The notes below the pieces were generated by a model. That model did not search any database. It was given only the letters and a program-made list of their open reading frames with translations, and had not been told where the DNA came from. The position numbers were made by a program, and so were the translations under genes. A stretch of 64,000 nt of DNA from Chaunax sp. Z400 (Eukaryota; Chordata; Actinopteri; Lophiiformes; Chaunacidae): the NCBI GenBank assembly GCA_037577475.1, contig CM075197.1, positions 16,285,518 to 16,349,517 on the forward strand. The letters run 5' to 3'. Position 1 is the stretch's first letter. Each line of letters starts with the position of its first letter. Below, in pieces: positions 23,640 through 33,879 of this stretch.

Positions 23640-23703
23640 CTCTTGTGTCTTTGCTTTGTCGGGTATACAGATGATACAAAAAAAGACTGGAGTCGACTGC
23701 AGT
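23640..23703 (-). promoter_or_regulatory. Non-coding first exon of the second parvalbumin (approximate)
   Basis: The donor CAAGAG|GTGAGTG defines the 3' end at 23640. The 5' end is set about 27 bp from the TATA box. It joins the acceptor TTCTCCAG six bases before the ATG exon. Confidence 0.6.
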
Positions 23704-23728
23704 GATCTTCCCGGTGTTCCCGGTGACC

Positions 23729-23735
23729 TTTTATA
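23729..23735 (-). promoter_or_regulatory. TATA box of the second parvalbumin
   Basis: TATAAAA within GTATAAAAGG on the minus strand, a strong core-promoter match. Confidence 0.75.
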
Positions 23736-23814
23736 CTTCCACTCTAGTGAATTTGAGGCATAAGATAACTGACACCGCCGAGAGGGGGGTGGTGTCCTGC
23801 GGCCAGAGAGGGGT

Positions 23815-23840
23815 CTATTTTAAGTTTCACAAATGAAGAC
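23815..23840 (+). promoter_or_regulatory. MEF2-like plus E-box block upstream of the second parvalbumin
   Basis: CTATTTTAAG (23815-23824, one mismatch to MEF2) is followed at close spacing by CAAATG, an E-box, then AAGA. The block aligns with 27634-27659 upstream of the third parvalbumin at roughly 20 of 26 positions. It lies 80 bp from the TATA box. Confidence 0.5.
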
Positions 23841-23849
23841 GCTTAAAAG

Positions 23850-25360
23850 GTGCGTTTGAAGAAGTCTTTAGTATCCCCATAACGCTAAGAATAGGCCTGT
23901 GCACTGCTGAGGAGGACAAATTGGAAGGGCGTCTGACACCACACAACCGTTTTCAGGAGGGTGGATACGAGGCATGCATTAGAGGTGGCGTAAGTGGTGC
24001 TAATTGGTTGTTTTCCCTTATTTCATGTAACAATGTTGATATGGGAGCATTAAGTAATGTAATCATGAGTTTACTTTAAGTCCAGTAGGTGAAGGGTCGT
24101 CCGAATTATCATAGGTAGTGTCTGAATGGTCAAATATAATTATAGTTCACTCTGTGAGAAACAAATGCTTCTGCTTTGTAACAATGCTTCTAATAATGAT
24201 CGATGTGGTTTTTATCAGATACAACGTGTCTGGGAGCATTTTTAAATACAGTTTCAAATGCTTACAATGAAAGGATCGAAGCACATGGCTGTTATTATAA
24301 TATAATAGACAGTACACATTTCAATCAGGCCCATTTAGCTTTTATTATCTAAATTAGTCAAAGTGGGCTGAAAGATTTTTTTGTTACACCCCTCTTCAGC
24401 TGCTGATTGCACATACAATTCTCCATATCCATGCACCATTTATGTCACTCTAAGAGGTTAGAATGTTTTAACAAACAACTAAATGTTCGTGCTGTTATGC
24501 AGATTTTTCTGTACACTACAAACAATGCTCATTTAAAAATAATAATCGGAACTTCTGCTTGGTGTATCTTGAGGCTACAGAGTCATTTCTTCCCTTTGAC
24601 CTGTAGATGGCAGTAGTGCAGCAGTGTCCCATCGGGTAAGCGCTGTCACCCTGCCTCCTCTTTCTGTTTTCACCACAGTTTGATGGAAACAAGCCCAAGG
24701 TGCCACCTGATACGTCTGAGGATTCACATATTGCTGACCTGCAGTTGAGCATTCATAACTTGCCATGAAGTTATAACCTGACTTTAACATTTCTGTGCCA
24801 CTATGTGTGTAGAATATTTTCAATGAAATAGGTAGCATTTCAAACGTTCTGAGAAAACTGAATACATAATAAATGACCACTAAAGATCTACATCTATGCA
24901 CGAGATTCAAAAGGGTTGCTGATGCAATAGTGGCTGTTAATAGCCCCCTGTTGGCCCAGCACATCATTTAATTGACTATGCAGCAGTTGGTGGAGGAAAA
25001 GACTCTGAAAGAGACTAGCTAATTACACTATGTGTGGCAGCTACCCATTGCAAGCCTCCTTGGATCAAGAAAGCAGGTGGGCAAAGCTCAAGGGCCTTGT
25101 CCACCATGTTTGCCAGCTTGTGGCCTGAGTCCAGCTAAACTCACCCCCCAATTAACCCACTATTAAAACAAGTGCTGGGATGGTCAGTTCCAATGCCTCT
25201 CAGCACCTCTCAAGTATTCAAATTGCTGGAAGGTGAAAACACATTTTGCACCTATTGTGTTGACATAGCCACAGCCATGTGAATAAAGGGTTGTGTAACA
25301 CACCACAGTGGACCAATGCAAAGACGACTGACCTTAGGTAGATGATTTTACACCAAAAGA
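23850..25360. other. Spacer between second and third parvalbumin genes
   Basis: About 1.5 kb with no supportable gene. It holds a CTCF-like motif at 24600-24612. Open frames near 24516-24967 on the minus strand show no family features. Confidence 0.55.
24600..24612 (+). promoter_or_regulatory. CTCF-like site inside the parvalbumin array
   Basis: CCTGTAGATGGCA matches CCASYAGRKGGCR at 12 of 13 positions (T in place of A at position 3). It lies between the second and third parvalbumin genes. Confidence 0.4.
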
Positions 25361-25363
25361 GTA

Positions 25364-25369
25364 TTTATT
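25364..25369 (-). terminator. Candidate poly(A) signal, third parvalbumin gene
   Basis: AATAAA on the minus strand about 240 bp beyond the stop at 25610, nearly the same spacing as in the second gene. Confidence 0.55.
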
Positions 25370-25609
25370 CCTGGTTTTTCACTCTTCCTCAAAAGTGCAG
25401 GTAGTATTGTACAGTTTGCACAAGTCATTTTTCAGAACATTTAACACATCTGAATAACATTCACAGTAAATCATGTGTTCCATGTTAAGAAATAATCCGC
25501 AGGCAACTCATAAATAAGGTATAAAAAATATTCTTTCTGCTGATGATTACTGAGTCTTGCAAGGAGTTCGCAGTTCCATGAAAAGAGGTGGATCTTGGTC
25601 AATGGAAAT

Positions 25610-26625
25610 TTATGCCTTTACAAGGGCAGCAAACTCTGTGAAAGTAGAATAAAACTGCCATTAGTAGTGATCAAAGATTCAGATTCTTATGTCATCATGG
25701 TGGTATGATCTGGACTGTTTAGACCCACTCCATCAAGACTTTGTGGCTGTGCATATATTGAAAGTGGGTGAAAGGATGTGAAGGCTGATTAATGTAGAGT
25801 GCACTTCTAAAAGGCATTCGAATAAATCTTGTATATCTCTGCTGCAGTCAAAGATATGCAGGAAAAAGTCTTACCATCAACTCCGATCTTGCCATCACCG
25901 TCACTGTCACCAGCGGCGAGGAAAGCCTTGGTCTCCTTGTCAGTGAGTGCTCTGGCAGAAGCAGAGAAGTTCTGCAGGAACAGCCTAAAAGGTGAACAGG
26001 ACAGCAGAAGGTAAAATGCAGAACATCACGGATTGTGTTGATCAATCTGAGTGTCCTTTAAAGCATTTTCTGTTTGAGAATGTGTCGTTTGATTTAAGAT
26101 TAAAACTAAGGTAAAAAAATTGTAAATGATTGCAGTAGACCTTGTTTTTCTCAAATATTATGCAGCAAGATCTGATGCATGTTTTGGTGTCACAGAGGCA
26201 TTTCTTGCATAAGTGTGTCTTACTTCAGCTCATCCTCCTCAATGTAGCCGCTGTTGTCCTGGTCAATGATGGCGAAGGCCTGCTTGACTTCAGCTTCACT
26301 CTTGCCAGACAGGCCGCATGCCTTGAAGAATGCCTTGTAGTTAAAGGAGTCAGCAGCTGAAAAACACGTGTTAACAACATTAGTGCCCAACAGAGCGGAC
26401 AGCACAGGACTTCAGTCTCGATGTAATGTGATTAGTTACACTGGCAGTCTGATGAATTCAGTTGTGCCATTTTTTACAACAAATTTGTAGTGAAACATGC
26501 ATACAATTATAACAAGGATGAAGTAATGAGTGCATTCCCAGTATAAGGAGATCATGAAGCTCACCTGAGCAGCCATCCAGAGCTGTTTTTATTTCACCCG
26601 CATTGAGGACTTTAGCGAAGGCCAT
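25610..26625 (-). CDS. pvalb: Beta-parvalbumin, 109 aa
   Basis: Coding exons on the minus strand are 26625-26565 (61 nt), 26356-26224 (133), 25984-25875 (110) and 25635-25610 (26), all GT-AG and in the family phases. Start MAFAKVLNAGEIKTALDGCS, then ADSFNYKAFFKACGLSGKS. CD loop D52-E63 (DQDNSGYIEEDE), EF loop D91-E102 (DSDGDGKIGVDE), salt-bridge pair R76/E82, end FAALVKA. This is the most canonical muscle-type beta-parvalbumin of the four. The family is also the major fish allergen. Its 5' UTR exon and TATA promoter lie about 0.85-0.9 kb upstream, and a perfect MEF2 site sits further upstream. The calcium-buffering role follows from the family. Confidence 0.97.
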
Positions 26626-27463
26626 TTTTTAATCTTGGAGAGGAGAGAAGACAAGGCTCAGGGTATTAGTGTAAAGGCCCACAAATCCAAGAATAATATT
26701 ATACCATGGAAAACATGCTTCTTTTAATGACTATACATTTGAAATGTAGGATGCTCATCTTATATGACTTCCCTCTTTGCTCATTGATCACAATATATCA
26801 AGCAACGTTAAAATCTGTGGACTGAAAATCATGCATCATTGCCCAGATATTAACTTCCAAGAATTCCTCCTCTTGTTTCACGAGAGAATGAAGGTTCAGA
26901 CATTATTAACGCCTTATTATAAAGCATCTAAGAGTCCACTTGGTTCTTTTGGTCACATGTTTCATTCAGCTAATTAATTGCTTTAATTTGCACAGGCTGT
27001 CACGTAGCATCAAAGCTCCAGATCATTTTAATGGTCTTAATAGCTGCTCTTTGCCTCACACAGGTCTGACTCTGTTTATCCCAACGCGTTATGCTGCTAT
27101 GGCGCTAAATAGAAGATGCTCCCACTGAGAGGCCAAATCACGGCAACACGAGTCACTGCCAAAAATATAAAAGCAGTTGGGAAACCGCAGTGATGTCAAA
27201 CGCGTTGATAGCTTTGGTGTGTATTTTATGCATCCTGTTAACAGAGATCAAGTGAAATAGCGCAATTATCATCCACAAACGATCCTTAGGAATCAAATGG
27301 CCACATTTGGCCTCCGTCGTCCTTGGTCCCGTGCAGATGTTGGCTAATATTGGTTCCATTTCTCCCTACAGTTATAGTCCACGGTATTTCGTCGTTTGAA
27401 TCCCCTTCTTCCCAGTGTAATGTGCCAATCAGTGTGGCCTTTGCGGGCGCACTTCCCACTCAC

Positions 27464-27512
27464 CTTTGCGCTGCGTTGAGGCGAGTGAAAACCAAGGCGG
27501 ACTCGAGTGGAT
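27464..27512 (-). promoter_or_regulatory. Non-coding first exon of the third parvalbumin (approximate)
   Basis: The donor GCAAAG|GTGAGTG ends the exon at 27464; the start is inferred from the TATA box at 27535-27542. The acceptor would be the AG just 5' of the ATG exon. Confidence 0.55.
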
Positions 27513-27534
27513 GTCACAAGCCCCTTTCCCACCT

Positions 27535-27542
27535 ATTATATA
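27535..27542 (-). promoter_or_regulatory. TATA box of the third parvalbumin
   Basis: TATATAAT within GGCTATATAATAGG on the minus strand. Confidence 0.65.
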
Positions 27543-27633
27543 GCCTTGAGCAACACCATTTACAGAGCTTTGAGTCTCAGTATCAGGTACCAAGACGCAT
27601 GGGTTTCGAAAAAATGTGTCTAGTAGTCTCGAC

Positions 27634-27659
27634 CTATTTTTAGGTGAACAAATGAGGAT
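27634..27659 (+). promoter_or_regulatory. MEF2 plus E-box block upstream of the third parvalbumin
   Basis: CTATTTTTAG (27634-27643) is a perfect MEF2 consensus. CAAATG, an E-box, follows at the same offset as in the block at 23815. It lies 92 bp upstream of the TATA box. MEF2 plus E-box is the classic skeletal-muscle module. Confidence 0.6.
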
Positions 27660-28760
27660 GGTACCATGTGTGAGAAGACCTATAGCTAACTGGTTGGAAA
27701 CTCGAGTGGATCCTCTGCTCTAGAGGAGAGACACCCAAATGATTTATGACCAACATTTAAGATGCTGATTCCGATGCCATAAATTTCATCTGAGAGTATC
27801 GCAATGAATGGTCGTGGCGTGTGATAGTGATTACACTCTACGCCGTGAGTCAAATCACCTTGTTTGGCGTGTGAGAAAAACTTGGTGCCAAATGCCACAT
27901 GAACGAGCACCAACGAGACCAACGCAAACTGCTGATGACTTTTTTTTTATTATTACATTCACCGCGTTACAACGTAACTGATCCATCTGAGAAGACATGC
28001 CCTCAAATGTTGCAGATTTAATATGTGTCGAAAGACTGCTCAATTACTCTTGTTTTTAATCTCCTTTGTGTTAACGATGAGATATTTTATACAGGCAGTG
28101 TTGGCCCTGATTACTTTGAAATGTAGTCAGATGCTGAATATAAATTACATGGCAATTTTTTTTTAAATGATTAACATAATCAATGACTACGAAAATACAA
28201 AGCCTTCTGATCAAAAAATTAACAAAGCTACAAAAATTTGACTTCCACAAATAATCTTTTTATTTTCACTTGAACCGTCTCTAATACTTTCAATACAAAT
28301 AAAAGGGATGTTGTCTAGTCAGCAAATACATTTCCTCAAATCAAATGCCCCCCATAAAAACAGCACTGTCTGCCGCTGTGTTCATTCTACACGTTGTATT
28401 GTGTTTCTTTTGTGTAAGTGAATGGAGAACTTAACTGTTTTAATTCCATCGCCACTGTAAATAAACAGGAAGGAAACTCCATTGGTGTCATATTAAAAAT
28501 AAAAACTAATAGTTAAGAAACTATTAAAAAATGACAACCTAGATGAGTAACTTCTTTTGATATAAGCAGAAGATTTGTCCTCATATTCATAGTTTTAAAA
28601 AAAGTTTCATTTTGAAATTGCCATATTTTAAAGATGTAATCAAACATGTAATTAAGTAATCACTGACAATTTAACTGTAATCTGATGCCCCAAATCATCA
28701 AATGTAATCTGGTCTGATTATAGTAGTTTATAAGTATGTAATCCATTACTAGCCAGCCCA

Positions 28761-29250
28761 AATTCAGAGCTGCTTGAAAGTTTGTGAACCATTTTGAATT
28801 TCTTGAATTTCCATAAATATGGTCTCAGATGTGATCAGAACTTCACGTACGTCCTAAAAATAAAGTTGAACAAATAACCATAAATATTATTGTCTTAACA
28901 ATATTTTATTTAACTAAATTATTTAACATTAATTATCTTTGTCATGACTGCAATAACCGTGTGACTGCCCATGAACAACATGACTTCAACCAAATGTTTT
29001 TTGTAATTGTTGTTCAGTCCTTTCATCAGCTGTTGTGGCCGATTCCTCCTTACAAAATATATCATATCAGTGACGAAGGGCGGCTACCTTGAATGAACTA
29101 CTCTCTTCAGATTTTTGTAAAAATATATCTGTTGGATTAAAGTCTACTTTTTTCTGCTCTATCTATGAAGATTGCCTTTGGTCATTGTTAGGGTTTGTAA
29201 CCTTTCAAAGCTGGTGACCATCAGCGTTATGTCTGAGATCCACAATCTTC
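28761..29250 (-). mobile_element. Decayed Tc1-like transposon, C-terminal part
   Basis: The minus strand retains, in shifting frames, DFNPTD, KNLKRVVHSR and QQLMKGLNNNYKKHLVEV followed by GSHT. These match the C-terminal Tc1 transposase segments NPIE-LWKDLKRAVH-R and L-NSYRKRLVAVI-A-GGHT. The plus strand start (GCTTGAAAGTTTGTGAACCA) resembles the element terminus seen in fish genomes. It belongs to a different Tc1 subfamily from the copy at 7500-8114. Confidence 0.7.
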
Positions 29251-29394
29251 AACAAACCTTTGTGGTTAAGACCAGGCTTCAATATAAATGAGCTTGGTTT
29301 ATATTCTTTTAATAGGACAGGGACCCCTAAACCCACACCTAATTATCATCCCATTAATTGAAACACTTGACTCCAATGACTCCAATAAATGTAC

Positions 29395-29755
29395 CATTAA
29401 TCCATCCATATTCATCCATTTTCTATAAACACTTATGCTTTGCAAGGGTTGCAGGGGTGATATCCCAGCTGGGCGAGAGGCAGGGCAGCACCTGAACGGG
29501 TTGCTGGTTCATCACAGGGCCGAGACCGACACAGAGAGACAAACCACTCACTCTCATTCACACCTATGGACAATTTATAGTCACCAATTCACCTATATTG
29601 CATGTTATTGGATTGAGGGAGGAAAGCAGAGCACCTGGAGGGAACCCATGCAGACAAGAGGAGAACATGCAAACTCCACACAGAAATTCTAACCCAGAGC
29701 CTTCTTGCTGTGAGCTGACAGTGCAAACCTATACTCCACCATGTCCTCCAGAAAT
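29395..29755 (+). mobile_element. High-copy teleost interspersed repeat (ATCCATCC...TTTTCTAT type)
   Basis: Recognisable segments in order are CATCCATTTTCTATA, ATATCCCAGCTGGGCGAGAG, TTCACACCTATGGACAATTT, AACCCATGCAGACAAGAGGA and GAACATGCAAACTCCACACA, then CTTCTTGCTGTGAG. It is one of the commonest dispersed repeats in teleosts. I do not assign its class. Open frames across it are artefacts. Confidence 0.75.
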
Positions 29756-30461
29756 ACACTTAATGTCGGATAGTTTTGCTACAAAAATTAATTAGTAGGT
29801 CTAATTTTTTTGTATTAGTCTTTGAACTGGGTCGTCTGTCAAGTTTTAGGACTTCTTGAACAGGATCTGAAATCATCTTATCACATTTTATTTCACATGT
29901 ATGCAGAAATACAGGTAATTCTAAAGGGTTACACTTTCTAATGGCACTACATGATTATAGAGATTTGTTCTCCTGTGAATTTGTTGTGTCTGTCTTCTGT
30001 GTTATCAGTTAAATCTTCCCAATATAATTTACCTCATGATATGTTTTTATCATTATTAATACTAGCAATATTTTATACTCTTGCATGCAGTGTTTATGGT
30101 TGGATGCTCAGAGGTTGAGTTGCTTAATTGGTTATTTCCCATAGTTATTCATCTAATTTGTATTTGTAGTTCATTATAAATGATTCGAGTCAGGCTTTCC
30201 ATACGTGCATCTGAAGAAATTGAGTCTTGCAGCCTCAGCTCATTGGTTCAATAACACACATACACACACACATCACCACCACTAAACTTGTTAGTCTTAT
30301 AAAAGTGGTCCATTAGTAATGTAGGGACTTTACTCAGGGCTAAGTGAATTTAAACCCCTGCATACTTTAAATGTCACCATAGTAGTTTAAATCTCAGTAA
30401 AAGGTTTAAGCCTACAGTCTACCATAAAAGAAAACAAGACACAGCACACATCTTTAATACA

Positions 30462-30467
30462 TTTATT
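30462..30467 (-). terminator. Candidate poly(A) signal, fourth parvalbumin gene
   Basis: AATAAA on the minus strand about 235 bp beyond the stop at 30701. This matches the 3' UTR length of the two preceding genes. Confidence 0.55.
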
Positions 30468-30700
30468 AATCCATTCCAGATACCTGACTGATTAAACACA
30501 CTCAACTAATTTCCAGCTTTAGCTTTCTGGTCACCAAACATCTTATTCATTATTGTATCACATCAACAGGGAGAGCAACAGGCAGGTAAAGATTATCTTA
30601 AGTTTCTGGTCTTAGCATCAAACCATGTGGAAAATCAGGATTTCTATTAGAAACCTGTTATTCAAAATAGGGATAGACAGTGGTCATATATTTATTTACT

Positions 30701-32574
30701 TTATTTCAGCATATCGCAGAACTCTGTAGAGGAGAGAAAGAGAGAGTGGATTCAGTGAAAGATTCAGTGAAAGATTCCTGTTATACACAACAGAGTTCTC
30801 AAGACAAGGTGTAAGTGTCATACAACATAATGGTTAAGCAAGATGACGAAGCAAACAACGAGTTATATATTTTTCTTTTTCGAGTTCTGTTACAGTGTTT
30901 TTGTACGTGCTCCTTTAATACTTCCATTTCAGCACTAAGTAACGGACAGCTCCCATCCACAGGTGACTCCTTTTCCTTATTCCTTATCTGCTGATAGCCT
31001 TAAAAATGTCTTACATGTACCCACCTTCCAACCCAATCTTGCCATCACCATCCTTATCTCCTGCAGCCATTAGAGCCTTGGTCTCAGCCACGGTCAGCTC
31101 CCTCGCCTCCAGAGAGAAATTCTGGAGGAACCGTCTGATGTGTGCACAAAAAAAAATCAGTGATAAGTTCAACTCTGCATCATCATAGACATTATCTTTT
31201 CTGATGGCATTTTCTTCCCCCTCTAGGACTTTCTGAGCTGCCCCCCCCCCCCCCCCCACCCCTCCATCATTCACTCACTTAGCAGTCCTTTCTCCATGTA
31301 CTGAGTTCATTCAGCAAAGAAATTCTGCTTCATTCATGAGGTGACATCTGCCTGAGGGCCATCATAAAGTTACAGTATAGATCTAACACACACATTATCC
31401 TTACTTGAGCTCCTCCTCTTCAATGTATCCACTCTTGTCTTGGTCCAGCACTGTAAACACTTTTTTCCCATCTGCCTGAGATAAGCCGGTCAGTCCCACT
31501 TGTGCAAAAAACGACTTGAAGTCAAATGTGCCTGGAGCTACAGAGGCAGAGAGGGAGAGAGACAGAGAAAGAGAGTGTGTGTGTGTGTGTATGAGAGAGA
31601 GAGAGAGACGAAGAGAGCAAACGAAAGAGATCGCAGATGTGGGAGAGAGAGGTCACAATCTCAGAATGACAAGAAAGCAAGAATGGTGAGGGGTGAATAG
31701 AGATGTCCCATTTACTCATTCGCTCAGATGACTTTCATTCTTCAGTCGATGACATTTACCAATACAGTATATACCCTGTAGCGCATCACTGTCATATACC
31801 ATTATAAGCTATGTCATTATGCCATTGAAACAGTCAAAGCACACTGAGCATACCCGTGGGTCTAATGCAAACCTATATTTCAAGCCCTTTACTTATCAAG
31901 CTGTTCAGGGAGAAAATTCTGATTTAGGATGAGTTACTGGGTGTAAGATTTGCACTCTTTGCAGTCTTAAAAAATGTGTGTGTAGATTCTCATTCATCCA
32001 GGTCATGGCAATCCCAAGTGGTTACATTAAAAAACACAAATGGCCGTCTTTTTTTTAAGGTCTGAAGACATTTCAGCTCTCATTCAAAAGACACCGGGTC
32101 TGATGAAATCTCTTGGAAGAGAGATGAAACATCTTCAAAACTTAAAAAAAAAGAAGTCCAATTTTTAATTAAAAAATGCACTTCTAGCCCTGAAGTAATT
32201 TGTCTGCTCTCTGTTTTCATTTAACAATTTATTTTTCCATCATTTTTTTGTTGTTGATACATTCAAAAGACAACTGTCAAAATTTGTTATTTTGCCAGAA
32301 ACCATTGCCAACATTGGGGGTTTCATGAATAAAGGGCATGCAAGCGCTGACATTTTATATCATCAGAATGGCTGAGCTGTGTTTGACTCGTCAGGCAGAC
32401 ATAATTGATAGAGATAAATTATTAAGAGCTTTAGAATGTGCGGGCGGTATTGGTTGTGTAATGCTAAACATAAACACTTTGATATCTGGATGTTACCTAG
32501 ATACATAGCTCCCTGGTTAATTACAGGCTTCCTGTGAACAACACAGTTTCCCTCATGGGAGTGGGTTTAACAAG

Positions 32575-32642
<68 letters not shown>

Positions 32643-33123
32643 TATCTTGTGAATGGATGCATATTCACCTGCTGTGAACTATGTGTTCATGTTTTAAGGC
32701 TTACGAAGCTTTGAAGAAGTACTCAGATCTTTTACTCAAGTATAAGTACGAACACCACAGTGTAGAAATACTCTGTTACAAATACAGGCCCTGAATTCAA
32801 AATATTACTTGAGTAAAAGCACAAAAAATTAGCATTAAAATTAACTTAATGTACCAAAGTAAATGTATTCATCATGCAGAATCATGTTGCAGCTGGTTAA
32901 TCCAATATATCATCATTTATGTCCCTCAAATGCAGTGGAAGTATAAAGTAGCTGAAAATGGAAATTAAATTCCTCAAAAAGTACAGTACTTGAGTAAATG
33001 TACTTAATTAGTTACTTTCCACCACTGTGTGTGTACAACTGTTTTTGTGCTGTCTGACTCACTTTGACAAGCCTGGACCGCAGCCTTGATGTCCTCATCG
33101 CTCAGCATCCCTGCAAATGCCAT
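30701..33123 (-). CDS. pvalb: Parvalbumin, divergent paralogue, 108 aa
   Basis: Coding exons on the minus strand are 33123-33063 (61 nt), 31537-31405 (133), 31134-31025 (110) and 30723-30701 (23). Start MAFAGMLSDEDIKAAVQACQ, then PGTFDFKSFFAQVGLTGLS. Both loops are intact (DQDKSGYIEEEE and DKDGDGKIGLEE) and the R/E pair in EARELTVAET is kept. The C terminus is EFCDMLK, one residue shorter than its neighbours and lacking the usual LVKA end. ALMAAGDKDGDGKIG is reminiscent of alpha-type parvalbumins, whereas the first helix is beta-like, so the class is uncertain without a tree. Intron 1 of the coding region is long (1.5 kb) and holds a MITE and a CT microsatellite. No TATA box is visible at its first exon. 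Confidence 0.93.
31241..31257 (+). repeat. Poly-C tract
   Basis: An uninterrupted run of about 17 C in the intron between exons 2 and 3 of the fourth parvalbumin. Its complement is a G run that may be unstable in sequencing. Confidence 0.9.
31555..31610 (+). repeat. (GA)n/(GT)n compound microsatellite
   Basis: GAGA-rich sequence, about nine GT units, then AGAGAG, just upstream of exon 2 of the fourth parvalbumin. The purine-rich plus strand is the pyrimidine tract of the minus-strand acceptor. Confidence 0.85.
31978..32162 (+). mobile_element. Dispersed teleost repeat fragment
   Basis: Contains ATTCATCCAGGTCATGG and the inverted pair GACATTTCAGCTCTCATTC and GAGAGATGAAACATCTTC around a short centre. 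This arrangement is familiar from high-copy fish elements. The class is not assigned. Confidence 0.45.
32578..32642 (+). repeat. (CT)n microsatellite
   Basis: About 65 bp of CT units with one TTT interruption, in the first coding intron of the fourth parvalbumin. Confidence 0.95.
32713..33027 (-). mobile_element. MITE with AGTAC/GAGTA termini
   Basis: The minus strand starts CAGTGGTGGAAAGTAACTAA, continues TACATTTACTCAAGTACTGT, and ends TTTACTCAAGT...AAAGATCTGAGTACTTCTTC. The self-complementary TACTC/GAGTA ends and the internal AACCAGCTGCAACATGATTC identify a high-copy teleost non-autonomous DNA element. It ends 36 bp from exon 1 of the fourth parvalbumin. Confidence 0.7.
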
Positions 33124-33665
33124 GGTCCTCTTTAGCTGCCTGAGGGATGCAAACACACATGAATGGAAGACATTCAAAGTGACAGTAAATGAAACTGCTG
33201 TAGGTGTTTTCTGCTGTCAGGTAGCAGTCTCATTCAGATCAAGCAAAAATAATTCCTCTGGATTTTCCTCAGGTAAGTTAGCACTGTCAAAAAAACCAAG
33301 GTTCTGAGTATAGCTTTTATCAATAGGGCTGAGCCATTTTGCGAAGGTCTTTAAGGATTAGCAAAAAAAATTAACTCAGTTGTTTTCTCAGAGAGAGAAA
33401 CAGATATATTTCCTCATATGACATGCTTTAAATCATATGATGCAAGATGATCCAAGCTTTGTTTCACATAATGAAGTAATTCCCTTCCCTACAGAGACGG
33501 TTGTTGCAACTTGAACATAAAGAAGGGTGAACGTCCTATTTTCTATCCCCCTCTGTTGAAACAAAAGAATTGAGACACTCCTGGGCACAAACATGCACAT
33601 AATTCCCAGCTATTATCATACAAACATCACTGTGCACATGAATTTGCAAAAAGCTTTGTACTCAC

Positions 33666-33740
33666 CGTGCTTCGGGTGAGGTTTGTGCTTGCTGAGGTTA
33701 CGATGTGCAGATCTCTGCCTCTCTTGCTCTCACTCTCTCG
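33666..33740 (-). promoter_or_regulatory. Non-coding first exon of the fourth parvalbumin (approximate)
   Basis: The donor GAAGCACG|GTGAGTAC marks the 3' end at 33666. The 5' end is a guess because no TATA box is visible in the 150 bp upstream. Confidence 0.4.
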
Positions 33741-33879
33741 CAGCTTTGTGATCCAGAGTGCAAGAAGCAACCTGACGTATCTGTCCTCAAACCCAGGGAG
33801 ATTTCCCCCACACCACAGAAAGCCTCCTCCTCCTCCATCAGTTAATCAGAGCAGATAATTTTGTCACTCGTGTTATTTT

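Larger units (their letters stand above)
27660..30455. other. Spacer between third and fourth parvalbumin genes
   Basis: About 2.8 kb without genes. The right half is made of a decayed Tc1-like element and an ATCCATCCA-type interspersed repeat. Confidence 0.6.

Noticed and set aside
29435..29795. Two overlapping open frames of 65-85 aa
   Set aside because: They lie wholly inside a high-copy interspersed repeat.
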